Assembly: GCA_947497495.1 (NCBI GenBank)
Contig: CANMGT010000002.1
Location: forward strand, 372,001-436,000
Direction: 5' to 3'
Origin: an uncultured Lentibacter sp.
Lineage (GTDB): Bacteria > Pseudomonadota > Alphaproteobacteria > Rhodobacterales > Rhodobacteraceae
DNA: 64,000 nucleotides
Positions 29,276 to 38,099 of the stretch are shown here, piece after piece. The position numbers and the translations under genes were made by a program. The first letter of the stretch is position 1; each line of letters opens with the position of its first letter. Below the pieces are notes generated by a model. That model did no database searches. It was not told the origin of the DNA and saw nothing but the letters and a program-made list of their open reading frames with translations.

Positions 29276-29310
29276 AAACAAAAAGGCGCATCCCTAAGAG
29301 ATGCGCCTTT
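29276..29310 (-). terminator. Rho-independent terminator of fabF-mltG
   Basis: AAAGGCGCATC and GATGCGCCTTT form an 11-bp perfect stem with a 7-base loop. Read on the minus strand, TTTTTGTTTG follows. It lies 26 bases beyond the mltG stop. Confidence 0.85.
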
Positions 29311-29336
29311 CGTTTGCTTTGACTGTTGGTTCAGGC

Positions 29337-30491
29337 CTAGTCGTTGGCCCGCTCAGCCTCAATCGCGCGCCACTTGGCGACGTTCGCGTTGTGCTCGTCG
29401 AGCGTCACAGCAAATGCGTGCCCGCCTGTGCCGTCGGCCACAAAGAAAATGTAGTCGGTGCTGTCAGGATCAAGCGCGGCCTCAATGCTGGCGCGTCCGG
29501 GGTTTGCGATCGGCGTAGGCGGTAGCGCGTCAATAACGTAGGTGTTGAAAGGGGTTGGTTTGCGAAGTTCGCTGCGGCGCAAACCACGGCCCAACACGCC
29601 CTCGCCCTTGGTGATTCCATAGATCACAGCAGGGTCGGTTTGCAGTTTCATGCCTTTGTTGAGCCGGTTCACAAACACGCTCGCAACCTGTCGCCGCTCT
29701 TTCGCAACACCGGTTTCCTTCTCGATCAGAGAGGCTAGAACAAGTGCTTCTTCAGGGCTCTTCACAGGCAAGCCTTCGACACGACCCTCCCAAGCGGCTG
29801 CAAGAATGGCCTCTTGGCGCTCTGACATTTCGGCGAGTAAGTCAGCGCGCTTCTCGCCTTTCTTGAATTCGTAGCTTTCCGGCGCAAGGCTGCCCTCGTC
29901 TGGCACCCCCTCAACCTTGCCCTCAAGCAAAGTTACAGCCTTTAGCCCCTCAACGATCTGCCAGCTTGTCACACCTTCGGCAACAGCCACACGATAGCGC
30001 GTGTCGCCTTGAGCAAGGACATCCGTGTATGCCTGTGGCGCTTCATCCGCAGCAGGGTCAAACTTGGCTTTCTCGACAAACTTGCTGGTGGCTGGGTCAA
30101 GCTCGCGCACGATGGTGCTAAGTTGCGTCACACCGATCCGGTAGACAACTTCCGTGCCACAAGTCGACGCTCCGCCCTTTGTAATAATCTGCGCAATGTC
30201 TTGCATGCTGGCCTTTTCGGGAACCAGATAGCTGCCCGCCTTGAGCTTGCTGGTCTGGTCGGCGTAATCCATGCCAAGTCGCAGCAAAAGCCCTGAGGAG
30301 ATTGCCCCTTGATCAGCCAGATCCTCAGACACGCGTGACACGTTACTGCCACGCTCGACGCGCAGACAAATTTGCTGATCAAGCGGGCCTTCAGCGCTAT
30401 ATTCGCTCTGCCCCCAAAGGATCGCCCCGCCCAGCAGGAAAATGCCGACAATCAGCATTGTCAGCGCGTTTGACGCAATGTGCCGCCACAT
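29337..30491 (-). CDS. mltG: Endolytic transglycosylase MltG
   Basis: A 384-residue YceG-family protein with one N-terminal transmembrane helix (about residues 9-29). The catalytic region is ASLIEKETGVAKERRQVASVF near residue 258, with the active-site glutamate in EKE. It is followed by LQTDPAVIYGIT and PTPIANPGRASIEAALDP. It cuts nascent glycan strands in the periplasm. fabF ends only 4 bases upstream on the same strand, so the two form an operon ending at the terminator beyond 29337. Confidence 0.95.
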   Translation of the reverse strand: MWRHIASNALTMLIVGIFLLGGAILWGQSEYSAEGPLDQQICLRVERGSNVSRVSEDLADQGAISSGLLLRLGMDYADQTSKLKAGSYLVPEKASMQDIAQIITKGGASTCGTEVVYRIGVTQLSTIVRELDPATSKFVEKAKFDPAADEAPQAYTDVLAQGDTRYRVAVAEGVTSWQIVEGLKAVTLLEGKVEGVPDEGSLAPESYEFKKGEKRADLLAEMSERQEAILAAAWEGRVEGLPVKSPEEALVLASLIEKETGVAKERRQVASVFVNRLNKGMKLQTDPAVIYGITKGEGVLGRGLRRSELRKPTPFNTYVIDALPPTPIANPGRASIEAALDPDSTDYIFFVADGTGGHAFAVTLDEHNANVAKWRAIEAERAND

Positions 30492-30495
30492 AGGG

Positions 30496-31755
30496 TTAGA
30501 CTACCTTCTTGAAAACAACCGAGGCATTGGTGCCGCCAAAGCCGAAGCTGTTTGACAGAGCCACATCGATCTTGCGTTCGCGTTTGGCGTTTGGCGCGAG
30601 GTCAATCGGTGTTTCCACCGCAGGGTTATCAAGGTTGATCGTCGGCGGTGCAACCTGATCACGGATCGCAAGGATCGAGAAGATCGCCTCAATCGCGCCC
30701 GCAGCGCCCAGCAAGTGGCCGGTTGACGACTTGGTTGAAGACATCGTCGCAGAGCTTGCCGCATCCCCAAGCAGCCGCTCAACGGCGCCGAGTTCGATGG
30801 TATCAGCCATTGTCGACGTACCGTGCGCGTTGATGTAATCAACGTCTGCAGGCTTAAGCCCCGCATTGTTGAGCGCCGCCATCATCGAGCGGTAGCCGCC
30901 GTCGCCGTCTTCCGAAGGGGCGGTGATGTGGTAAGCGTCGCCGGACAGGCCGTAGCCCCCCACTTCCGCGTAAATTTTGGCACCACGCGCAACCGCGTGT
31001 TCGTATTCTTCGAGCACAACAACGCCAGCCCCCTCGCCCATGACAAAACCGTCGCGGTCAGCGTCATAGGGTCGTGAGGCTTTCTGCGGGTCATCTACGT
31101 ATTGCGTGGAGAGCGCTTTGCAGGCATTGAAACCCGCGATTCCGATCTCGCAAATCGCGGCTTCCGCACCGCCAGCAATCATCACATCTGCGTCGCCATG
31201 CTGGATAAGCCGCGAGGCGTCGCCAATGGCGTGCGCGCCCGTCGAGCAAGCCGTCACCACCGCGTGGTTGGGGCCTTTGAAGCCGTATTTTATGCTGACC
31301 TGCCCTGAGATCAGGTTGATCAAAGCGCCCGGAATAAAGAACGGCGACACGCGGCGCGGGCCTTTTTCGGCCATAAGCAGTGTAGTGGCTTCGATAGACT
31401 TGAGGCCACCAATGCCAGAACCGATCATAACACCCGTGCGCAGGCGGCTCTCCTCGTCTTCCGGCATCCAGCCAGCATCATGCACAGCCTGACCAGCCGC
31501 AGCAATTCCATAAAGGATAAAGTCATCAACCTTGCGGCGCTCTTTAGGCTGCATCCACTCTTCGTAGTTAAAGGTGCCACCTGTGCCGTCGCCATGTTTG
31601 ACTTCGCAGGCATACTTGGTTGTGACGCGCTCAGGGTCAAACTGGGTGATGGTGCCCGCCCCGCTTTTGCCCGCCAGAATGTTCGACCACGTATCATCCA
31701 CATTGCCGCCCAAAGGCGTGACAAGTCCGATGCCTGTTACAACTACTCGACGCAT
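30496..31755 (-). CDS. fabF: Beta-ketoacyl-ACP synthase II
   Basis: A 419-residue condensing enzyme. The active-site cysteine is Cys170 in VVTACSTGAHA. The two histidines of the C-H-H triad are in NAHGTST and in STGHLLGAAGAIE, and the C-terminal SNSFGFGGTN is conserved. It extends acyl-ACP chains in fatty acid synthesis. acpP, fabG and fabD lie upstream on the same strand, but a plus-strand PilZ gene separates them from fabF. Confidence 0.97.
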   Translation of the reverse strand: MRRVVVTGIGLVTPLGGNVDDTWSNILAGKSGAGTITQFDPERVTTKYACEVKHGDGTGGTFNYEEWMQPKERRKVDDFILYGIAAAGQAVHDAGWMPEDEESRLRTGVMIGSGIGGLKSIEATTLLMAEKGPRRVSPFFIPGALINLISGQVSIKYGFKGPNHAVVTACSTGAHAIGDASRLIQHGDADVMIAGGAEAAICEIGIAGFNACKALSTQYVDDPQKASRPYDADRDGFVMGEGAGVVVLEEYEHAVARGAKIYAEVGGYGLSGDAYHITAPSEDGDGGYRSMMAALNNAGLKPADVDYINAHGTSTMADTIELGAVERLLGDAASSATMSSTKSSTGHLLGAAGAIEAIFSILAIRDQVAPPTINLDNPAVETPIDLAPNAKRERKIDVALSNSFGFGGTNASVVFKKVV

Positions 31756-32015
31756 ATGATTGCCCCTTCCCTAATCTATTGTCTGCTCTTAGCGCGGCTT
31801 GGGGGCGTGGGGCAAGAGAATGCTTGCTATGACAAGGCGCTGAGCACATTTCCCCCAACTTTTCCCCTGTCTGCATTGCCAGGCACACCTGAAGACGGTT
31901 CAACTCTTAATTTCTGATAAAATCTTAGGCGTTTGGACCAAGGTTCGCGCCCGTGAATTCCTCTATTGTTAAGTCTTTTATGGGAGCGTGTCATTGAAAT
32001 GAGTGGCCCGAACCT

Positions 32016-32840
32016 ATGCAGATTACTGTACAATACCTTAAGATCAGCGTTGCTTTCCTGCTGCTGTTCCCTGCGCAACTTGCAGCCGAACAATGCAGTT
32101 TTGAGCAATGGATCGTAGATCTTCAAGTCGCGACTGTTGATTTTATCGATCACATCGAAAGTGCAAACGCACGTGAAAAGGCTGGCAAGCTCCAGCAAAC
32201 GGCCGACAAGCATTCTCTTGTCGCTTTGCGCTCTAAACTAAAGAATGCAGGCCTTGGGGAGCACGACGCGCTGTTCAAACGGTTTTCTGCTCGCCAAAAA
32301 ATCTTGCTGCAGTCCTTCTTGCGGTCAGGCGCGCAACAGGCAATTAAAACAGGCCAAGTCAGCAAGCTTGAAAATATCCTCAAGGATGTAGAAACCGTTG
32401 TTCGCAAACTTGATTGCGCCGAAGATCCCAACTGGGAGCCCACTGCTGGTAGCGTCAGCATGTTTGGTTTTCTTACAAACATGCATCCGGCCTGGAGCTG
32501 GGGTGTTTTTCTCTTTTTGGTAACGACTTTCGGCGGGTCCCTCACACTCTATTCTGGCTACCAACAGAAGTTGATCCGTCAAACCAAGCGTTACCCCTGC
32601 AATATCGACGTCGATGTCTCGTTGAGCAACCATAGTCACAAAGTCCCCTGCCTCGACATCAGCCAAACGGGCATGAAAGTGCGCCTGAACTTGAAATGTA
32701 ATCAGGGCACACCTTGTTCAGTTAAAATCGGCACGACAAATACGACGGGAAAAATTGTCTGGAGCAACGCTGAATACAGCGGCGTTGCTTTTACCAAAGG
32801 TTTAGAAGAAACCTTCATTTCACACATTGTGAAAACATAA
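32016..32840 (+). CDS. Membrane-anchored PilZ-domain protein
   Basis: A 274-residue protein with a signal-like hydrophobic start (residues 8-24), a helical extracytoplasmic region and a transmembrane helix at about 159-180. A cytoplasmic PilZ domain follows. Both c-di-GMP-binding motifs are intact: R188-QTK-R192 (RxxxR) and DISQTG at 214-219 (D/NxSxxG), with the later GKIVWSNAEYSGVAF completing the barrel. It should read c-di-GMP and pass the signal across the membrane. Its base composition is more AT-rich than the fab genes around it, and it is transcribed against them. Confidence 0.82.
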   Translation: MQITVQYLKISVAFLLLFPAQLAAEQCSFEQWIVDLQVATVDFIDHIESANAREKAGKLQQTADKHSLVALRSKLKNAGLGEHDALFKRFSARQKILLQSFLRSGAQQAIKTGQVSKLENILKDVETVVRKLDCAEDPNWEPTAGSVSMFGFLTNMHPAWSWGVFLFLVTTFGGSLTLYSGYQQKLIRQTKRYPCNIDVDVSLSNHSHKVPCLDISQTGMKVRLNLKCNQGTPCSVKIGTTNTTGKIVWSNAEYSGVAFTKGLEETFISHIVKT

Positions 32841-32845
32841 AGCAG

Positions 32846-32874
32846 AAGAGCGGCCCCGCTTCGGAGCCGCTCTT
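32846..32874. terminator. Hairpin between convergent PilZ and acpP genes
   Basis: AAGAGCGGC and GCCGCTCTT form a 9-bp stem; the 11-base loop contains a further short CCG/CGG pairing. It lies between convergent gene ends and can serve both strands. No long T run is seen. Confidence 0.65.
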
Positions 32875-32914
32875 CCCATTTCAAACAGGTAGCTTAAGGC
32901 AAAGCCTATATGTA

Positions 32915-33148
32915 TTAAGCCGCTTCTGTGATGAATTTTACGGCGTCGCCGAAAGTCTGGATGGTTTCGGCTGCGTCATCAGGAATTTCGATGCCGAACT
33001 CTTCTTCGAAGGCCATAACCAGCTCAACTGTGTCGAGGCTGTCTGCGCCCAGATCGTCAATGAAAGAGGCGTTTTCGGCCACTTTGTCTTCTTCAACACC
33101 GAGGTGCTCAACAACGATCTTCTTTACGCGGTCTGCGACGTCGCTCAT
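32915..33148 (-). CDS. acpP: Acyl carrier protein
   Basis: A 77-residue ACP. Ser37 in GADSLDTVE is the phosphopantetheine attachment site, and the protein is strongly acidic. The ATG at 33148 gives the standard [10 protein letters not shown] start; the longer frame upstream is spurious. It carries acyl intermediates for FabD, FabG and FabF encoded nearby. A 226-base gap with small hairpins separates it from fabG. Confidence 0.97.
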   Translation of the reverse strand: MSDVADRVKKIVVEHLGVEEDKVAENASFIDDLGADSLDTVELVMAFEEEFGIEIPDDAAETIQTFGDAVKFITEAA

Positions 33149-33195
33149 GTCTTTAATCCTTATCGTTTTAAGGCCGAAGCCTGTCTTTTGCCCAC

Positions 33196-33236
33196 GCCCA
33201 ACATGGGCTGGCGGTTTCTGATGCCCCGCAAGGGGC
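33196..33236 (-). other. Two short GC hairpins between fabG and acpP
   Basis: GCCCA-aca-TGGGC and GCCCC-gcaa-GGGGC lie within 41 bases in the 226-base gap between fabG and acpP. Neither is followed by a T run. They may tune read-through into acpP, or be chance GC structure. Confidence 0.3.
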
Positions 33237-33374
33237 GGTTCGTCTCCCGCTTGGGAGGGCCCGGACACACCGGAAATCTGCGTGGCCTATAGCACATGGT
33301 GCGCGCAAGGCAAATGCTTTCACAAGATTATCGTTCGCACAGTCTTTGGCAAGCGTGCAAGCGAAAACCAGCCA

Positions 33375-34112
33375 TTACAGCATGGCCATGCCGCCATTCA
33401 CATGCAGGGTCGCGCCTGTGACGTAGGCCGCTTCCTCGCTGGCCAAATACAGCACAGCTGCGGCAATTTCTTCAGGTTTTCCCATGCGCGCTGCGGGAAT
33501 TTGCACGTTGATCTTGTCTTTTTGGTCGTCCGTCAGCTTGTCCGTCATCGCTGTGGCGATGAAACCGGGTGCGACAGCGTTGGCTGTGATGCCACGACTT
33601 GCGACTTCATAGGCGATAGATTTGGTCATGCCCACCATACCGGCTTTTGACGCAGCGTAGTTGGCCTGCCCGGGGTTGCCCGTTGCGCCCACGATCGAAC
33701 TGATGTTGATAATCCGGCCCCAACGAGACTTCATCATCGGGCGCATAACGCCGCGACACAGTCGCATGGTTGAGGTCAGGTTCACATCAATCACGCTCTG
33801 CCATTCGTCATCTGACATGCGCATAAAAATCTGGTCACGAGTTATGCCCGCATTGTTGACGAGAATATCAACCGCTCCCATCGCTTCGATCGCCTGCTTG
33901 GGCAGCGCATCAACAGCCGCCCCGTCAGAAAGGTTGCAGGGCAACACATGCGCGCGCGCACCAAGCTCGGCCGCCAAAGCCTTAAGTGGCTCCTCACGGG
34001 TACCTGAAAGCCCTACCGTCGCGCCAGCCGCGTGCAATATTTTCGCAATCTCGCCGCCAATGCCACCGGACGCGCCCGTCACCAAAGCGCATTTTCCTGT
34101 CAGATCAAACAT
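33375..34112 (-). CDS. fabG: 3-oxoacyl-ACP reductase
   Basis: A 245-residue short-chain dehydrogenase with the cofactor motif TGASGGIGGEIA near residue 14, NNAGITRDQIFMRM near 86, catalytic Ser in INISSIVGATG near 137 and YAASKAGMVG near 151. The FabG-typical end is ASEEAAYVTGATLHVNGGMAML. It reduces beta-ketoacyl-ACP with NADPH. It lies downstream of fabD on the same strand across a 76-base gap that holds two adjacent palindromes. Confidence 0.97.
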   Translation of the reverse strand: MFDLTGKCALVTGASGGIGGEIAKILHAAGATVGLSGTREEPLKALAAELGARAHVLPCNLSDGAAVDALPKQAIEAMGAVDILVNNAGITRDQIFMRMSDDEWQSVIDVNLTSTMRLCRGVMRPMMKSRWGRIINISSIVGATGNPGQANYAASKAGMVGMTKSIAYEVASRGITANAVAPGFIATAMTDKLTDDQKDKINVQIPAARMGKPEEIAAAVLYLASEEAAYVTGATLHVNGGMAML

Positions 34113-34135
34113 GTCTCTTCCTTCTATGGTTTGCG

Positions 34136-34180
34136 CAAATTTCTTCGAAGAAATTTGGCAAGAAAATTCGAATTTTCTTG
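34136..34180. repeat. Twin 22-bp perfect palindromes between fabD and fabG
   Basis: Two palindromes lie side by side, separated by one base. The first (34136-34157) is centred on CTTCGAAG within an AAATTT frame and the second (34159-34180) on AATTCGAATT within CAAGAAA/TTTCTTG. Both are perfect over 22 bases and share the TTCGAA core. The block is far more AT-rich than its surroundings. A degenerate copy in the opposite orientation is at 37990-38028. Confidence 0.85.
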
Positions 34181-34188
34181 GCCCGGCC

Positions 34189-35133
34189 TCAGCCGTTCAA
34201 AGCTTCAACCGCCGCCTTCACACCGTCTGGCGTGCCAATGTTGCTGCAGGCAATGTCACGGTTGATGCGCCGCACCATGCCAGACAGGGCCTTGCCTGCG
34301 CCGATCTCCCAAATTTCGGTGATACCCTTTTCAGCACCCATATACACTACGCTTTCACGCCACCTCACCGAGCCTGTCACCTGATCAACCAACAGTGAAC
34401 GGATCGTCGTTGGGTCTTGCACAGCTTCGGCCAGAACATTCGCCACAAGGGGCACTGCCGGCTTGCTTATCTCGACCTGCGCCAGCGCCTCGGCCATCAC
34501 CTTCGCCGCAGGAGCCATCAATTCGCAATGAAACGGCGCACTCACAGGCAAAAGCATCGCCCGTTTCGCTCCATTGGCCTTGGCCAGCTCAACGGCACGT
34601 TCAACCGCGGCCTTATGACCGGACACGACAACCTGGCTTGGGTCATTGTCATTGGCGGCTTGGCAGACGTCGCCTTCAGAGGCCGCGGCCGCGATGTCTT
34701 TCGCTGTCTGGAAGTCGAGCCCGAGCAAAGCCGCCATGGCGCCCACGCCAACAGGCACGGCCTCTTGCATGGCCTTACCGCGAATACGCAACAGGCGCGC
34801 GGTATCGGCAAGGCTGATCGCGCCCGCCGCTGCCAAGGCCGAATATTCACCAAGCGAATGGCCCGCCACCAGCGAGGCCGCCGAGATATCAACACCCTCC
34901 GCTTCCAGCGCGCGCATGGCCGCCAGAGAGGTTGCCATCAATGCAGGCTGTGCGTTCTGCGTCAGCGTCAGCTCGGCAATATCGCCCTCCCAGATCAACT
35001 TGCTCAGGCTCTCGCCCAAGGCCTCGTCGACCTCGTCAAAAACGGCCTTGGCCGCAGGGTAAGCCGCCGCAAGCTCTTGGCCCATGCCAATTGTCTGCGC
35101 GCCCTGCCCTGGAAATACGAATGCTCTGCTCAT
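34189..35133 (-). CDS. fabD: Malonyl-CoA:ACP transacylase
   Basis: A 314-residue acyltransferase starting MSRAFVFPGQGAQ at 35133; an in-frame upstream extension is unlikely. The nucleophile Ser93 is in AGHSLGEYSAL. The catalytic histidine is in LPVSAPFHCELM near residue 200. It loads malonyl groups onto ACP. It lies upstream of fabG, the usual fab gene order. Confidence 0.96.
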   Translation of the reverse strand: MSRAFVFPGQGAQTIGMGQELAAAYPAAKAVFDEVDEALGESLSKLIWEGDIAELTLTQNAQPALMATSLAAMRALEAEGVDISAASLVAGHSLGEYSALAAAGAISLADTARLLRIRGKAMQEAVPVGVGAMAALLGLDFQTAKDIAAAASEGDVCQAANDNDPSQVVVSGHKAAVERAVELAKANGAKRAMLLPVSAPFHCELMAPAAKVMAEALAQVEISKPAVPLVANVLAEAVQDPTTIRSLLVDQVTGSVRWRESVVYMGAEKGITEIWEIGAGKALSGMVRRINRDIACSNIGTPDGVKAAVEALNG

Positions 35134-35217
35134 CTTTGCCCCTCCGCATGAAATTAACGAAGAAATAGCCAAAAGCCTCACGCGGCGCAATGACGTAAGA
35201 CCGAGACCCTAGAACAG

Positions 35218-35244
35218 AAAAAAGCCAGCGCATTTCACGCTGGC
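35218..35244 (-). terminator. Rho-independent terminator after the 35.3 kb membrane gene
   Basis: GCCAGCG and CGCTGGC form a 7-bp stem with a 7-base loop. On the minus strand TTTTTT follows directly. It lies 25 bases after the stop of the minus-strand gene ending at 35269. Confidence 0.8.
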
Positions 35245-35268
35245 CCTTTTGGTAGATCTAAATGCTGC

Positions 35269-35760
35269 TCAGGCCGTGCGGGCAAAGCTTGGGCCGAGGG
35301 CCGCGCGCAAATTGTCCATTTGCTCAACCTGCTGGCCAAGCGGCAACTCAACAACCGAGCGGCCTTGGTGGTCGCGGGCAATAAACACACCGCCGCGCAC
35401 ATCAATCTCACTCAGTTCACTGTAGTCATAAGAGGATGAGCGCACTACACGACCAAACTCGTTGCGCATAACAACTTCGAGCCGCTCCGAGCGCGGGTCA
35501 AGCTGCACTTCCGGTGTGCGGCGGCGCACAGGCGCCATCAGGGCAAAGCCCGACGCCATCAAAGCAATGGTGATCATCAGTTTAAAGAGCATCAACGAGC
35601 TGTCCCAGATCGCGCCAGGCATCGCCCAGAGGCCAAGAGCCGCCAACAAAAGAACCGATCCGGCGAAGACATTAAACAAGCGCATCGGCGGCAAAGCTGT
35701 GAGTGAGTGCTTGCGGACTTCGGCTTCTGAAAGCGGAGCTGTTGTTGCGAGGGCTGTCAT
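35269..35760 (-). CDS. Hypothetical two-helix membrane protein
   Basis: A 163-residue protein started at the ATG at 35760. Two hydrophobic helices lie near residues 27-44 and 50-70, followed by a soluble domain of about 85 residues with a PH-like, beta-rich pattern (VQLDPRSERLEVVMRNEFG, SEIDVRGGVFIARD). I do not recognise the family. It is a single-gene unit with its own terminator, upstream of and divergent from the ribosomal protein operon. Confidence 0.6.
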   Translation of the reverse strand: MTALATTAPLSEAEVRKHSLTALPPMRLFNVFAGSVLLLAALGLWAMPGAIWDSSLMLFKLMITIALMASGFALMAPVRRRTPEVQLDPRSERLEVVMRNEFGRVVRSSSYDYSELSEIDVRGGVFIARDHQGRSVVELPLGQQVEQMDNLRAALGPSFARTA

Positions 35761-36042
35761 GTGTTTCTCCCGAGTGATCGTCATGCAATTTGCTGTTGTG
35801 AACAACTTGGCGCTCCACTTAGACGAAAATTTGGCACAAGTTGGATACTTAAAGGCAAACCCGCCTCATTTGGGCCGGAATGTGGCACTTGCCCCAACCT
35901 TTGAAGTATCGCTTGCGCCATGTGGCAAAGCATCGTATCAGCACCCGTCCTTCTGCCGTTTTTATTGAACCGCGCAGCTCTCGTGGACGGGTCGCAGAAG
36001 GTCAGGCCCTCCTATGAAATGCGTCTGAAAAAGGAAAAGCAC

Positions 36043-36396
36043 ATGCCGCTCTATGAGCATGTTTTTATCTCGCGTCAGGACTTGTCCAACACGCAAGCAG
36101 AAAGCCTCGTCGAACATTTTAGCGCAGTCATCGCAGACAACGACGGTAAAGTCGTTGACAGTGAATACTGGGGCGTCAAAACGATGGCTTACAAAATCAA
36201 CAAAAACCGCAAGGGCCACTATGCCTTCCTGCGCACAGACGCTCCTGCGGCTGCCGTGCAAGAAATGGAACGCCTGATGCGTCTGCATGAAGACGTGATG
36301 CGCGTTCTCACCATCAAGGTTGACGAACACGCTGAAGGCCCTTCCGTGCAAATGCAAAAACGCGAAGAACGTTCTGAGCGCCGCGAGCGCCGCTAA
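36043..36396 (+). CDS. rpsF: 30S ribosomal protein S6
   Basis: A 117-residue S6 starting MPLYEHVFISRQD at 36043; an upstream frame extends to 35920 but is not the normal start. Conserved DSEYWGVKTMAYKINKNRKGHYAFL is at residues 43-67, and the C-terminal tail ends in a basic RREERSERRERR-like run. First gene of the rpsF-rpsR-rplI operon. Confidence 0.96.
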   Translation: MPLYEHVFISRQDLSNTQAESLVEHFSAVIADNDGKVVDSEYWGVKTMAYKINKNRKGHYAFLRTDAPAAAVQEMERLMRLHEDVMRVLTIKVDEHAEGPSVQMQKREERSERRERR

Positions 36397-36421
36397 TCAC
36401 CTGAAGAAAGGACACTAAACC

Positions 36422-36649
36422 ATGGCTGCAAAACCATTTTTCCGCCGTCGTAAGGTCTGCCCCTTCTCTGGGGATAACGCACCGAAAATCGACTATAAAG
36501 ACACGAAGCTTCTGCAACGCTACATCTCTGAGCGTGGCAAAATCGTGCCATCACGTATCACCGCTGTTTCGGCCAAGAAGCAACGTGAGCTTGCCCGCGC
36601 GATCAAACGCGCACGCTTCCTCGCGCTTCTGCCATACGCTGTTAAGTAA
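36422..36649 (+). CDS. rpsR: 30S ribosomal protein S18
   Basis: A 75-residue S18 with the family core [28 protein letters not shown] and [10 protein letters not shown]. It pairs with S6 in the 30S platform. It starts 25 bases after rpsF and ends 11 bases before rplI. Confidence 0.97.
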
Positions 36650-36660
36650 GGAGACCAGAC

Positions 36661-37299
36661 ATGCAAGTTATCCTTCTTGAACGCGTCGCAAAGCTCGGCC
36701 AAATGGGCGATGTTGTCGATGTGAAAGCCGGCTACGCCCGCAACTTCCTTCTTCCACAGAAGAAAGCTCTGACAGCGTCGCAAGCCAACATTGCCAGCTT
36801 CGAAGCCCAGAAAGCTCAGCTTGAAGCCAACAACCTCGAAACCAAAAAAGAAGCTGAAGATATGGCTGCCCGCCTCGATGGCCAGCAGTTTATCGTGATT
36901 CGCCAAGCTTCTGACGCTGGTTCGCTTTACGGCTCTGTCACACCACGTGACGCCGCCGAAGCTGCTAGCGAAGCCGGTTTCACTATTGATCGCAAGCAAG
37001 TTTCTGTTGAAGCGCCGATCAAAGCACTTGGTGTTCACAACATGTTCGTGCGCCTGCACCCTGAAGTGTCAGCAACGATCGAAATCAACGTGGCCCGCTC
37101 GACAGAAGAAGCCGAGCTTCAGGCCTCAGGCAAATCGATTCAGGAACTCGCAGCTGAAGCAGAAGCAGAAGCTGAGTTCGAAATCGCTGAGCTGTTTGAC
37201 GACATCGGCGCAGCCGCCTCTGACGACGACGACCTTGCCGATGCGGCTGGCGTTGAAACTGAAGAAGCTGCCGAAGAAGACGCAAGCGACGAAAGCTGA
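36661..37299 (+). CDS. rplI: 50S ribosomal protein L9
   Basis: A 212-residue L9. The N-terminal domain [32 protein letters not shown] and the C-terminal domain with [15 protein letters not shown] are conserved. It has an acidic extension of about 60 residues after the usual length of about 150 ([17 protein letters not shown] through [12 protein letters not shown]), as in related Rhodobacterales. Last gene of the operon. Confidence 0.96.
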   Translation: MQVILLERVAKLGQMGDVVDVKAGYARNFLLPQKKALTASQANIASFEAQKAQLEANNLETKKEAEDMAARLDGQQFIVIRQASDAGSLYGSVTPRDAAEAASEAGFTIDRKQVSVEAPIKALGVHNMFVRLHPEVSATIEINVARSTEEAELQASGKSIQELAAEAEAEAEFEIAELFDDIGAAASDDDDLADAAGVETEEAAEEDASDES

Positions 37300-37321
37300 A
37301 CTGTCTTCCAAGCCAATTAGA

Positions 37322-37354
37322 AAGCCGCGTAGGTTCCCCCTGCGCGGCTTTTTT
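37322..37354 (+). terminator. Rho-independent terminator of rpsF-rpsR-rplI
   Basis: AAGCCGCGTAGG pairs with CCTGCGCGGCTT (12 bp, one G-U) around TTCCC and is followed by TTTT. It begins 23 bases after the rplI stop. Confidence 0.9.
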
Positions 37355-37466
37355 CATGGCCCCACAGCACCCTTCGGCAGGATCACGCGCAACGCGCGTA
37401 AGGCCACTGGATAAAGCGCGCCATACACGGCTAGATCGGGGCAGGTTTCACAAAACAGGCCATGCC

Positions 37467-37958
37467 ATGTCAACGCCCCGCCGAACCGTCCTTCAATTGC
37501 TCTTTGCCGCCGCCCTGATGACGGGCTGTGGCCGCAGTTCCCAAGTCACGGCCCCGACAGAGCCTGCAAAGCCCGTCGAGCCGCCACTCTACCCCAACGA
37601 AACGCCCGAGCTGCGGCGGCTGATCAATAAATACGCCGATCTCTATGAACTGCCCCGCCCGCTTGTCCACAAGCTCGCAATTCGCGAAAGCACGCACCGC
37701 CCCGGTGCGCGCAACGGCCCTTACTACGGCCTTTTGCAGATCTTGCCAGCGACAGCACGCAGTATGGGGCATACTGGCCCAGCAAGTGCTTTGCTAAATG
37801 CTGAAACCAACCTCAAATACGCGGGAAAATACCTTCGCGGAGCGTGGCTCTTGTCAGATGGCGACATAGATACAGCCATCAGCTGGTATGCGCGCGGCTA
37901 CTATTATGAGGCCAAGCGGCGCGGCATGTTGGTGGAAACCGGCCTGCGCCCCGGTTAA
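37467..37958 (+). CDS. Lytic transglycosylase lipoprotein (SLT domain)
   Basis: A 163-residue protein started at the ATG at 37467. The signal peptide ends in a lipobox (LMTGC, Cys24), so it is probably outer-membrane anchored. The SLT family 1 domain has the catalytic glutamate in LAIRESTHRPGARN near residue 73, then GLLQILPATARSMGH near 91 and YAGKYLRGAW. It cuts peptidoglycan glycan strands. It sits alone between the rplI terminator and tig. Confidence 0.88.
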   Translation: MSTPRRTVLQLLFAAALMTGCGRSSQVTAPTEPAKPVEPPLYPNETPELRRLINKYADLYELPRPLVHKLAIRESTHRPGARNGPYYGLLQILPATARSMGHTGPASALLNAETNLKYAGKYLRGAWLLSDGDIDTAISWYARGYYYEAKRRGMLVETGLRPG

Positions 37959-37989
37959 GGCAGGCACAGCGCTTCGCAAGGTTGCCAGC

Positions 37990-38028
37990 AAATTCGAATT
38001 TTCTGGTCAATTTACTTCAAAGAAAATT
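37990..38028. repeat. Degenerate inverted copy of the fabD-fabG palindrome element
   Basis: AAATTCGAATTTTCTGG is followed by TCAATTTACTTCAAAGAAAATT. Aligned with the reverse complement of 34136-34180 it matches at most positions, but only the first palindrome survives (AAATTCGAATTT). It lies between the convergent ends of the lytic transglycosylase gene and tig. Confidence 0.65.
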
Positions 38029-38049
38029 CCACCGCCCAAAGCGCAACGT

Positions 38050-38077
38050 AAAAGGCCGCCCCAAAGGAGCGGCCTTT
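38050..38077 (-). terminator. Rho-independent terminator of tig
   Basis: AAAGGCCGC and GCGGCCTTT form a 9-bp stem, with TTTTAC following on the minus strand. It lies 23 bases after the tig stop. Confidence 0.8.
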
Positions 38078-38099
38078 CGTGTCTTTCAAGCTGTGAAGC

